Positions 1 through 6,146 of a stretch of DNA of 9,778 bases are shown here, one piece after another. Position 1 is the stretch's first letter, and each line of letters begins with the position of its first letter. Below the pieces are notes generated by a model, which worked only from the letters and a program-made list of their open reading frames with translations, was not told where the DNA came from and ran no database searches. The position numbers were made by a program, and so were the translations under genes. Origin of the DNA: DASQVO01 sp035640715 (lineage in GTDB: Bacteria > Actinomycetota > Actinomycetes > Streptosporangiales > Streptosporangiaceae); NCBI GenBank assembly GCA_035640715.1, contig DASQVO010000378.1, positions 1-9,778 of the forward strand, in the 5' to 3' direction.

Positions 1-119
1 GCACCAAGGAGCTGCCCGAATTCGTGCACTCGCGCGCTGAGGTGAGCCGCCTTGTCCGCAGCCGCACCGCGCCAGCGATGCCGGATCTCAGCCCGTCAGG
101 TCCAGCTCCCTCACAATAA
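1..119 (+). CDS. C-terminal tail of an unidentified protein (5' truncated by window edge)
   Basis: The reading frame starting at base 3 is open from the window edge to a TAA at 117-119. It begins TKELPEFVHSRAEVSRLVRS and continues into a Ser/Pro/Ala-rich end. The mix of charged and hydrophobic residues looks like a real C-terminus, and the other two forward frames close at 39 and 45. Only 38 codons are visible and no domain can be recognised, so the product is unknown. The last codons run directly into the repeat region at 122, so the final Pro/Ser-rich residues could be a product of that repeat joining the gene. The frame may also be open only by chance in GC-rich DNA. Confidence 0.35.
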   Translation, partial: TKELPEFVHSRAEVSRLVRSRTAPAMPDLSPSGPAPSQ

Positions 120-121
120 CC

Positions 122-270
122 ATGCGGTGTTCCCCGCTCGCCTCCGGGGCCCCGCCCGCCTCCCATCCCCCTTCACTGCGCCGCCTTCCCTCGTCGCTCG
201 TACCTCGCTCCTCAGTCCAGGCGGCACGGCGCCCCTCCAGCTCGCTCATGCGCTGTTCCCCGCTCGCTTC
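122..270. repeat. Direct repeat, two 23-bp copies 126 bp apart
   Basis: The segments 122-144 and 248-270 both read ATGCG(G/C)TGTTCCCCGCTCG and then CCTC or TTCT-like bases, with about two mismatches in 23. The sequence between them is rich in CTCGCTC/CGCTCG words, or GAGCGAG on the minus strand. On the minus strand each copy is followed, at slightly different distances, by a GGAGCTGGA or GAGCTGGA word, so the similarity extends beyond the core. This looks like part of a dispersed intergenic repeat or a decayed duplication, not a gene. Confidence 0.6.
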
Positions 271-467
271 TGGAGGTGCCCTCGCCGATTTCCGGGAGTC
301 TGCCGCACCGCTGGGGCCGGCGGAGCCGCTCCGGTAAGGTTTGAGTTGGCACGTCTCGCTCGCGCCCTGCCCTGCCCTGGCTCTGGCTGCCGGCCCGGGG
401 CGTGCACAGTCGGCAGGCCGAGTGAGATCAGCAAGAGCGACCGACGAAGGGCGCTCCTGGCCGTCGC

Positions 468-472
468 GGAGG
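468..472 (+). promoter_or_regulatory. Ribosome binding site fixing the FHA protein start
   Basis: GGAGG ends five bases before the ATG at 478. This selects that codon over the far-upstream in-frame ATG at 52, whose extra 142 codons are low-complexity and run through the repeat region. Confidence 0.75.
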
Positions 473-477
473 ACGAA

Positions 478-1089
478 ATGGCTATCTTGACCTGTCCCAA
501 CTGCGCCGTCAGGGTGCAGCCGGAGGACTTGATCTGCTTCCGGTGCGGCGCTAACCTGCCGCGGGCGGCGTTGCCGGATGACGACCTGCCGAGCCCAACG
601 GTCTCGCAGAAGTACATTTCCGGCACCGACGACCAGTCCGTCTGCCCGAACTGCGGTGCGTGGGTCCCCGACCCGGCCGATCTGGTATGCCTCGAATGCC
701 GGGAGCCGCTGCCGAGGACGGGCCGCAATATCTCGCCCGTGGTGCTCAGGATCGCGTTCCCGACCGGGAATGTCGAGGTACCCGCGGGAACGTCGCTGCT
801 GCTCGGCCGGGACCCGGCCCAGTCCCTCGTGGCAGCCGCGTTCGCCCGTTTCGATAACGTCTCGCGGCGGCACGCCACCGTGACGGTCGACGATTACGGG
901 CATGCCACCATCCGGGATGAGGGCTCCACGAACGGCACTTATGTCAACGACGACCGCATGCTTCCCGGCGTCGAGGTCCGGCTGGTGGACGGGGACCAGG
1001 TGCGGCTCGGCGCGGATGTCACCGGCGAGGTCTACCTCCCCAGGCAGGAACTCGACCCGGCGTCCCTCAGCCGCAACGACAGCATCTGA
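478..1089 (+). CDS. Double zinc-ribbon and FHA domain protein
   Basis: This 203-residue, probably cytoplasmic protein has no signal peptide or membrane segment. Two zinc ribbons come first: C6-x2-C9 with C20-x2-C23, and C56-x2-C59 with C71-x2-C74. A C-terminal FHA domain (about residues 88-190) follows, with the expected GR at 110-111, SRRH at 129-132 and STNGT at 150-154. FHA domains bind phosphothreonine peptides, so the protein probably reads the output of a Ser/Thr kinase; the ribbons could mediate protein or nucleic-acid contacts. The start at 478 is chosen from the GGAGG site and the immediate start of the first CxxC knuckle. No kinase or phosphatase is visible here; a partner may lie upstream of the window. 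The permease follows after 66 bases and could be co-transcribed. The domain assignment is firm; the pathway is unknown. Confidence 0.9.
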   Translation: MAILTCPNCAVRVQPEDLICFRCGANLPRAALPDDDLPSPTVSQKYISGTDDQSVCPNCGAWVPDPADLVCLECREPLPRTGRNISPVVLRIAFPTGNVEVPAGTSLLLGRDPAQSLVAAAFARFDNVSRRHATVTVDDYGHATIRDEGSTNGTYVNDDRMLPGVEVRLVDGDQVRLGADVTGEVYLPRQELDPASLSRNDSI

Positions 1090-1155
1090 GGCCACCCGCC
1101 ACGCGCGTTATGAGATCATCGCCGCATCGGCCCCCTCTGAACTGCGGGAGCAGCG

Positions 1156-2640
1156 ATGACAACGAGACCCGGCACCACAGGGACCACGGCGGCGCAAGCG
1201 CCGGGCCTGCGGCGCGGCGCGATCGGGTTGCGGGAAGTGCTATTCCAGAGCATCACCGACATGGCACCCGGCGCCGCGATCGCCGCGTCGATCCCGGCCG
1301 GCGCGGCGTACGCCGGCGGGGCGCTCCCGCTGTCCGTGCTGTTCGCCCTGATCGCGTGCCTGCTGTCCGCATCCTGCGTCGGCGTCCTGGCCCGCGAGAT
1401 GCCCGCGGCGGGATCGCTGGCCACCTACGCCGCACGCGGCCTGCACCCGTCCATCGGGTTCCTCGTGGCCTGGGGATACGTGCTCGTCGGCCTGCTGATC
1501 TCACCGCTCGTGCTGCTCCAGCTCGGGTTCACGGTCGCCTCGACGATCAATTCCGAGTGGCACGGCTACCCGGCGAACCTGTGGTGGCCGTGGGCGGTTC
1601 TCGGCGCGGTTATCGTGCTAGCCGCCGGCTTCTACGGCATCCGGACCTCGGCCCGGATGGGCACGCTGCTCGGGGCCTTCGAGATCGGCGTCTTCGTCGT
1701 GCTCGCGGTGTTCCTGATCGTCCACGCCGGCAGCCACAACACCTGGTCGGTCTTTGGCACGTCGCACACGCCGGGCGGCTACCGGGGCATCTCCGGCGTC
1801 TTCGCCGGATCGGTGTACACCATCCTCGCGTTCGGCGGGTTTGAGGGCGCCGCACCGCTGGCCGAAGAGGCCCGCGACCCCAGACGGACCGTGCAGCGCG
1901 CCGTGCTGATCGCCACCCTCGGCGTGGGCGTGCTCTACGTCTTCACGACCTATGCGGCGGATGTCGCGTTCGGCCCCGCGCGGTTCGCCGGCTTCACCGC
2001 CTCCGGCGCGGCATCGTGGGAGGGCATGGCCAGGGCGCTGTACGGGCTCTTCTGGTTCTTCGTGTTCCTGGCGATCGTCAATTCCACGATCGCGAACGCC
2101 AACGCCGGCGTGAACGTATCCAGCCGCACCGCCTACGCGATGGGCAGAATCGGCGCGTTCCCGCATCTCCTGGCGCGGATCCACCACAAGCACAGGTCGC
2201 CGGTAGCGGGCATCCTGGCCACGTTCGCCGTCACCATCGCGGTGACCCTGGGCCTCGGGTTCGCCTACAACCCGGTCACCGCGTTCGCGATGGTCGGCAC
2301 CGGCCTCGTCATCCTGCTGGCGGCCATCTACATCGTGACCAACGCCGCCTGCATCGGCTATTTCGCCCGGCGCCGCCGCGGCTGGAACCCGTTCCTGCAT
2401 CTGATCATCCCGGTCCTCGGGATCGCCGCGTTCGTGCCCGCCTGGCTCACCTCAGCCGGCATCCGCGCGTTCTCCTTCGTCGCGCCGCTGACCGCGCCAT
2501 CGTCCTACATGGGCCCGGGCGTGGCCGGCTGGGTGATCGTGGGCGTGGCCTACCTGCTCTACCTGTACGCGCGTCACCCCGCCCGCGTCACCGAGGTCGG
2601 CCTCGTCCACCTGGACGACCCGGAATTGCCCGCCGACTGA
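1156..2640 (+). CDS. APC-superfamily amino-acid permease
   Basis: This 494-residue polytopic membrane protein is of the usual length for the amino acid-polyamine-organocation (APC) superfamily and has about twelve hydrophobic segments between residues 30 and 475. The N-terminal part carries the typical first-helix region, with a D-MAPGAA stretch around residues 35-42. The family signature FGGFEGAAPLAEEARDP, followed by RRTVQRA, sits around residues 224-246 between membrane segments. It presumably imports an amino acid or amine by secondary transport, but the substrate cannot be read from the sequence. The start is supported by GGGAG at 1146-1150, five bases upstream of the ATG. The FHA gene ends 66 bases upstream on the same strand, and the gene is convergent with the diguanylate cyclase. 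The C-terminal cytoplasmic tail is short and acidic. Confidence 0.93.
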   Translation: MTTRPGTTGTTAAQAPGLRRGAIGLREVLFQSITDMAPGAAIAASIPAGAAYAGGALPLSVLFALIACLLSASCVGVLAREMPAAGSLATYAARGLHPSIGFLVAWGYVLVGLLISPLVLLQLGFTVASTINSEWHGYPANLWWPWAVLGAVIVLAAGFYGIRTSARMGTLLGAFEIGVFVVLAVFLIVHAGSHNTWSVFGTSHTPGGYRGISGVFAGSVYTILAFGGFEGAAPLAEEARDPRRTVQRAVLIATLGVGVLYVFTTYAADVAFGPARFAGFTASGAASWEGMARALYGLFWFFVFLAIVNSTIANANAGVNVSSRTAYAMGRIGAFPHLLARIHHKHRSPVAGILATFAVTIAVTLGLGFAYNPVTAFAMVGTGLVILLAAIYIVTNAACIGYFARRRRGWNPFLHLIIPVLGIAAFVPAWLTSAGIRAFSFVAPLTAPSSYMGPGVAGWVIVGVAYLLYLYARHPARVTEVGLVHLDDPELPAD

Positions 2641-2641
2641 C

Positions 2642-2708
2642 CGGCCTGGTCCGGACGCCTCTCCCCTCCGTCGGCCAGAGGAAAACCAGCCGCATCGGTA
2701 CCAGGCCG
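2642..2708. terminator. Possible bidirectional terminator between convergent genes
   Basis: CGGCCTGGT at 2642-2650 pairs perfectly with ACCAGGCCG at 2700-2708. Inside it CCTCT near 2659 can pair with AGAGG near 2677. The structure starts just after the permease stop and ends just before the cyclase stop, where a shared terminator would be expected. The loop is long and there is no T tract, so this is tentative. Confidence 0.35.
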
Positions 2709-2722
2709 CCGCCCCGGCGGGA

Positions 2723-4180
2723 TCAGCGGCCCCGCATCATCGTCTTGGGCGGCCCGCCCTGGGCCGGGAGCGCACCCGGCGGCACCGCACGGGGGGGCAC
2801 CGCGCCAGGCGGCACCGCCCCCGGCGCCACGCTGCCAGGCGTGATGAAAGCCGGGTCTGAGACCTCGCCGGACGTCGTGCCGGCGATGGCCTCGCGGTCG
2901 CCGGCGGCGCTCAGGCCGCGGGCCGTGCTGATCATGTGCACCTGGTTCCGGCCGTCCCGCTTGGCCTGGTACAGCGCCGCGTCCGCCGCAGCGAGCAGCT
3001 CGTTCAGCTCATGGCGGGAGCCGGCGTCAAGTGCCGCCACGCCCACCGACGCGGTGACCCGCGCCAGCTCACCGCCGGGTGCCCGGAGCGCCATGTCGGC
3101 GATGCGGCACCGGACCCGGTCGGCGATCCGGAAGGCGTCCACCGCACGTGTGTGCGGCAGCAGCAGGACGAACTCCTCCCCCCCGAACCGCCCGGCCAGG
3201 TCATACTCGCGCAGCGCGCCGGGCACGCACCGGCCGATCTGGCGCAGCACCTCATCGCCGAACAGGTGCCCGTAAGTGTCGTTGACCGCCTTGAACCAGT
3301 CGAGGTCCAGCACCGCGACCGCCAGCGGCAGCCTCGCACGCACCGCCCGGGCAACCTCTGCCGCCGCCTCGCGCTCCCAGGTGCGTGCGTTCAGCAGCCC
3401 GGTTTTTGCGTCGATGCGGGAGTCGCTCACCAGCTGAGCGTGCCGCAGGGCGCGCAGCGGGAGCACGGCGAAAGGGAACGCGAACAGGAGCGCCACCGGG
3501 CTGCTGGCCACACCGAACGTGACGAGCACGGCAAGGCACAGCTCGCTCGCGTCGTTGTACAGGGGCTCCCGGGCGAACTGCACATCGCGCACGCGGATAG
3601 CAGGATCGGCGCCCTTTACCGCAGTGAGGACCAGTGCCGAGTTCGCCACGCGCTGTACGAGGCCGCTGGCGGCCACGATCATCATCCAGGCCAAGCCATG
3701 CCGTACCGGGTCATGGGCGGGCCCGATCACGGCACCGGACAGCTGGCGGAACGTGAGCGACGCCGCCAGGTAGCTCAGGCCGAGTGCCGCCGCACTGAAC
3801 ATACGGCGGTGCACGTACCCGCGGCGGACCCGCCACTGGGTCAGCGCGATGCGGATGATCGGCGTCATGGCTGCATACCCCGGCGGGAGGAGCACGGCGA
3901 CCGGCAGTTCCCAGACCGCGTGCATGTCCTTGGCGATGCCGGCGCTCTCGCCCGCCTGCCGGGTCAGCTCGAGCCCGGCCACATCGCAGGCCAGCAGGAG
4001 GCCGAACAGTGCCAGGTTGTGAACTCCGAAGGTGGTGCGGGCGGCGAGGAGCGCGATCGCTGCCGCGTCGGCCGCCATGACGGCGGCGATGAACGCGATG
4101 AGCCACCAGGGCAGCTTCCAGACAGGCCATGCCCGGATATCGAGAGCCGACCTGGCTGCGCTGCAGCTGCTGGAGTCCAT
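2723..4180 (-). CDS. Membrane-bound GGDEF diguanylate cyclase
   Basis: This 485-residue protein is predicted to make cyclic di-GMP from two GTP. Residues about 20-245 are hydrophobic, with roughly six to eight membrane segments that may act as a sensor or anchor; no named sensor domain is recognised. The GGDEF domain (about 255-420) has the metal-binding DLDWFKAVND stretch, the active-site GGEEF at 333-337, and an RxxD product-inhibition site at R324-D327 exactly five residues before it, so it should be active and feedback-inhibited. After a KRDGRNQV-type domain end comes a proline-rich tail of about 60 residues with PPGAV repeats. The ATG at 4180 is preferred because GAGGAG ends five bases upstream; the longer frame beginning with GTG at 4252 would start inside the promoter. 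The gene is convergent with the permease and divergent from the AAA gene. The signal sensed is unknown. Confidence 0.92.
   Translation of the reverse strand: MDSSSCSAARSALDIRAWPVWKLPWWLIAFIAAVMAADAAAIALLAARTTFGVHNLALFGLLLACDVAGLELTRQAGESAGIAKDMHAVWELPVAVLLPPGYAAMTPIIRIALTQWRVRRGYVHRRMFSAAALGLSYLAASLTFRQLSGAVIGPAHDPVRHGLAWMMIVAASGLVQRVANSALVLTAVKGADPAIRVRDVQFAREPLYNDASELCLAVLVTFGVASSPVALLFAFPFAVLPLRALRHAQLVSDSRIDAKTGLLNARTWEREAAAEVARAVRARLPLAVAVLDLDWFKAVNDTYGHLFGDEVLRQIGRCVPGALREYDLAGRFGGEEFVLLLPHTRAVDAFRIADRVRCRIADMALRAPGGELARVTASVGVAALDAGSRHELNELLAAADAALYQAKRDGRNQVHMISTARGLSAAGDREAIAGTTSGEVSDPAFITPGSVAPGAVPPGAVPPRAVPPGALPAQGGPPKTMMRGR
2778..2837 (-). repeat. 15-bp tandem repeat in the diguanylate cyclase tail
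   Basis: Four consecutive 15-base units (2778-2792, 2793-2807, 2808-2822, 2823-2837) of the form GGCGGCACCGCnCCn on the + strand encode PPGAV, PPRAV or APGAV pentapeptides on the minus strand. The units keep the frame, so copy number could vary without breaking the gene. The repeat forms a flexible, proline-rich C-terminal extension outside the catalytic domain. Confidence 0.75.
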
Positions 4181-4184
4181 GACT

Positions 4185-4190
4185 CTCCTC
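4185..4190 (-). promoter_or_regulatory. Ribosome binding site of the diguanylate cyclase
   Basis: Read on the minus strand, the sequence before the ATG at 4180 is GAGGAGAGTC. GAGGAG lies at a normal distance and decides the start codon in favour of 4180. Confidence 0.7.
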
Positions 4191-4244
4191 GGCGGAGCCG
4201 GCCGGTGGAGGGGTCGGCAACGGAGCGCGCATCCCTTGATCCGC

Positions 4245-4273
4245 ATTGTCACGGCGAGAATTCTCTATGTCAA
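4245..4273 (-). promoter_or_regulatory. Sigma-70-type promoter of the diguanylate cyclase, with a palindrome in the spacer
   Basis: On the minus strand a perfect TTGACA (4273-4268) is followed after exactly 17 bases by GACAAT (4250-4245), a four-of-six match to TATAAT. Transcription would start near 4238, giving a leader of about 58 bases before the ATG at 4180. The spacer contains the perfect 10-bp palindrome GAGAATTCTC (4256-4265), placed where a bound repressor would block polymerase. The promoter call rests on consensus and spacing alone. Confidence 0.6.
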
Positions 4274-4355
4274 GATCTCGTCACACAGAGATACTGAAAT
4301 GTCCCCGGGTAAGCACCGCGTGCCTGCACGATGACCTGGAGAAACCGGCGTACGG

Positions 4356-4387
4356 GGGGACGCGCCGCCAGCGGACGGCGCGTCCCC
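4356..4387. terminator. Perfect 12-bp GC-rich hairpin
   Basis: GGGGACGCGCCG (4356-4367) and CGGCGCGTCCCC (4376-4387) are exact reverse complements around an 8-base loop. The stem would be very stable. It resembles an actinobacterial terminator lacking a U tract, but no annotated gene ends toward it: both neighbours are transcribed away. It could insulate the two promoters, end an unseen small RNA or be a protein-binding palindrome. The structure is certain; the role is not. Confidence 0.6.
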
Positions 4388-4474
4388 GGACTCGGCGGCG
4401 CGCACGGCAGACCGATGGCGCATCCACGCCCAGACGATCCGCGCCGAGGCCGGTCAACGTCGGCCGTTATCGGG

Positions 4475-4492
4475 CGTCATCACATATTGACG
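4475..4492. promoter_or_regulatory. Candidate operator CGTCA-N8-TGACG
   Basis: A perfect 5-bp inverted repeat with an AT-rich 8-base centre overlaps a TTGACG (4487-4492) that could serve as a -35 element for rightward transcription; the best -10 after 18 bases, TAACAA at 4511-4516, is poor. Half-site length and spacing suit a dimeric regulator, but a 5-bp arm can arise by chance. Confidence 0.3.
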
Positions 4493-4635
4493 GACAGTTG
4501 CGGCAATGGGTAACAAGGCCGTCGCGGCAATGACTGACGCTGTGTCCTAAATCCCCCGGGTCGGCATGCCGTAATGCAGGGAATGCGCCTGGGTCTGCCC
4601 AGGTGGCGTCCGCACGTTCCCGGGCACCGTACTGT

Positions 4636-4665
4636 TTGACTTTGAGCCTGATTCATCCCGACAAG
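4636..4665 (+). promoter_or_regulatory. Weak candidate promoter of the TPR-AAA gene
   Basis: TTGACT (4636-4641) is followed after 18 bases by GACAAG (4660-4665). The -35 is good and the -10 is poor. It would place the transcript start within about ten bases of the ATG at 4679, which would fit the lack of a clear ribosome binding site there (near-leaderless translation). Confidence 0.3.
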
Positions 4666-4678
4666 ACCGGACAGCCGC

Positions 4679-6004
4679 ATGGAACCCGACCCAACTGTGC
4701 TCGCCAGTCTGCGCAAGGCCGTTGAGGCGATGCCAGACGATGTGCCGCTGCGCCTCCATCTGGCCGCCCTGCTGCTGAGAGCGGGCCAGCGCGACGAGGC
4801 CATCCGGCACGTGGGCGCGGTCCTGCAGCGGGATCCGGGCAACGCCGAGGCGCTCGCGCTCCTGCGGCAGCCGCCAGCGCCCGGCCCGGCTGCGGGAGCG
4901 CCCGGCGCGGAAGCGGGAGCGCCAGGCCCGGCCGCGGGAGCGCGGCAACCGGATACGGGAACCACGGGAGCGGCCCCGGAGTCCCCGGCGGCCGGCCATG
5001 ACCAGCTGCCGGCCTCTGAATACGACTGGTCGCAGGCCGAGTCCGAACTGCGTGACGTCCTGCCGCCAATGTTCGTCGGCAGCGAGGGCGATGCCGCCGG
5101 GCCCGGGACGCGCGAGGCGGCCGACGCCTACGATGCAGAGCACTCGGGGGTCCGGCTCGCCGACGTGGCCGGGATGACGCAGGTCAAGGAGCGGCTCGAG
5201 GCGGCGTTCCTGGCACCGATGCGCAACCCGGAGCTGCGGCGGCTGTACGGCAAGAGCCTGCGCGGCGGGCTGCTGCTGTACGGCCCGCCGGGCTGCGGCA
5301 AGACGTTCATCGCCCGTGCCGTGGCCGGCGAACTTGGCGCGCGGTTCATGACGGTATCTTTCGCCGACATCATCGACATGTTCGTCGGGCAGAGTGAGCG
5401 TAATATTCACGAGCTGTTCGAGACCGCCCGGCGTAACGCGCCGTGCGTGCTGTTCCTTGACGAGGTTGACGCCATCGGCCAGAAGCGCAGCCAGCTGCGG
5501 AATACGCCGATGCGGAGCGCCGTCAACCAGCTGCTGCTCGAGCTGGACGATCTTGACGGCGGCAACGAAGGGGTGTTCCTGCTGGCCGCGACCAACCACC
5601 CGTGGGACGTCGACAGCGCCCTGCGCAGGCCCGGCCGGTTCGACCGGACGCTGCTCGTCCTGCCGCCCGATAGTGCCGCACGCGAGGCGGTGTTCCGCTA
5701 CCACCTGCGGGAGCGCCCGGTGGCCGGCGTGGACCTTGGCCGGCTCGCAACGCTCACTGACGGCTATTCCGGCGCCGACATCGCACACGTCTGCGAGACG
5801 GCGTCGGAGCGGGCGCTGATGGACTCCATCCGCCGCGGCGAGCCGCGTATGATCGGCCAGGATGATCTTGAAGCGGCGGCCGCGGAGGTCAAGCCGTCGC
5901 TCGGCGCCTGGTTTGACACCGCCCGCAATGTGGCGCTGTTCGCCAACGAGGGCGGCGCCTACGATGACCTCGCCGCGTACCTGCGGAAGCGCCGGCTCAT
6001 ATGA
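4679..6004 (+). CDS. TPR-containing AAA+ ATPase (SpoVK/FtsH/CDC48-like)
   Basis: This 441-residue soluble ATPase begins with a short helical region containing about one TPR (residues 10-60), followed by an Ala/Pro/Gly linker with in-frame repeats (about 65-105). The classical AAA module then runs from about 155 to 405: Walker A GPPGCGKT at 202-209, Walker B VLFLDE at 257-262, sensor-1 N306, and RRPGRFDR at 316-323 supplying arginine fingers R317 and R320. The lid helix has the usual GYSGADI motif. The end, with WFDTARNVALF and YDDLAAYLRKR, resembles tails I recall in bacterial TPR-AAA proteins. It has no protease domain, so it is probably an ATP-driven unfoldase or remodeller forming a ring. 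It is followed by a membrane TPR protein that may be its partner. It is not an EccA-type protein, whose TPR part is much longer. No strong ribosome site precedes the ATG. Confidence 0.9.
   Translation: MEPDPTVLASLRKAVEAMPDDVPLRLHLAALLLRAGQRDEAIRHVGAVLQRDPGNAEALALLRQPPAPGPAAGAPGAEAGAPGPAAGARQPDTGTTGAAPESPAAGHDQLPASEYDWSQAESELRDVLPPMFVGSEGDAAGPGTREAADAYDAEHSGVRLADVAGMTQVKERLEAAFLAPMRNPELRRLYGKSLRGGLLLYGPPGCGKTFIARAVAGELGARFMTVSFADIIDMFVGQSERNIHELFETARRNAPCVLFLDEVDAIGQKRSQLRNTPMRSAVNQLLLELDDLDGGNEGVFLLAATNHPWDVDSALRRPGRFDRTLLVLPPDSAAREAVFRYHLRERPVAGVDLGRLATLTDGYSGADIAHVCETASERALMDSIRRGEPRMIGQDDLEAAAAEVKPSLGAWFDTARNVALFANEGGAYDDLAAYLRKRRLI
4883..4945 (+). repeat. 21-bp tandem repeat encoding the AAA protein linker
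   Basis: GCGGGAGCG recurs at 4892, 4913 and 4934, exactly 21 bases apart, within similar surrounding sequence. The three units encode GPAAGAP-like heptapeptides. This makes a flexible linker between the TPR and AAA parts, and its length can vary without a frameshift. Confidence 0.65.
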
Positions 6005-6053
6005 CCGCATCCGCGCCGGGAACGCCGGCCACCAGCCGCGCGTTGAGGCAGAG

Positions 6054-6117
6054 GATGCCGATCGTGAACCGCGTCCTGACGCAGGGGGGATGCCGACCGT
6101 GAACCGCGTCCTGACGC
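6054..6117. repeat. 35-bp tandem duplication between the AAA and TPR genes
   Basis: Bases 6054-6082 and 6089-6117 match at 28 of 29 positions (one T/C change), giving a 35-base period. The duplication lies entirely in the 142-base gap between the two genes. The period is not a multiple of three and the copies fall in different frames, so this is not a coding repeat. It may be a recent slippage duplication or a paired regulatory or RNA element. Confidence 0.8.
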
Positions 6118-6146
6118 CATCGGCCTGGGGACATTAAACCACCGCC

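Larger units (their letters stand above)
120..477. other. Gene-free stretch of 358 bases upstream of the FHA gene
   Basis: No convincing gene is seen here. Open frames exist on both strands, but their products are low-complexity (Arg/Ser/Pro on +, Glu/Arg/Gly on -), as expected from biased GC-rich DNA. The left half holds the direct repeat listed separately and is markedly pyrimidine-rich on the + strand. The right half contains a short CCCTG tandem run near 365-380 and no promoter good enough to call. The FHA gene's ribosome binding site lies at the right end. Confidence 0.5.
4274..4678. other. Divergent intergenic region of about 405 bases
   Basis: This region lies between the divergently transcribed cyclase and AAA genes. 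It holds the hairpin at 4356-4387, the inverted repeat at 4475-4492, a small CCTGGG-TCTG-CCCAGG hairpin at 4588-4603 and weak promoter-like sequences for the AAA gene. Short open frames on + cross the region, but they are Arg-rich, lack a convincing ribosome site and show no domain, so none is called. Confidence 0.5.

Noticed and set aside
88..1095. A 335-codon minus-strand open frame across the FHA gene and the repeat region.
   Set aside because: It mirrors the FHA gene and has low-complexity composition with no domain. The + strand protein has clear zinc-ribbon and FHA motifs.
4246..4533. Arg-rich + strand short ORFs in the divergent region.
   Set aside because: They have no ribosome site, skewed composition and span the hairpin. 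The first would begin inside the cyclase promoter.
4679..6004. Type VII secretion EccA-like ATPase.
   Set aside because: EccA has a long TPR domain of about 280 residues and is surrounded by ESX genes. Here the TPR part is about 60 residues, the AAA module is of the FtsH/CDC48 type, and no ESX gene is present.
4547..6010. A 487-codon minus-strand open frame opposite the AAA gene, and a similar 428-codon one at 5997-7283.
   Set aside because: Both are antisense shadows of well-supported genes. Their products are rich in Arg/Gly/His/Gln without any recognisable motif.
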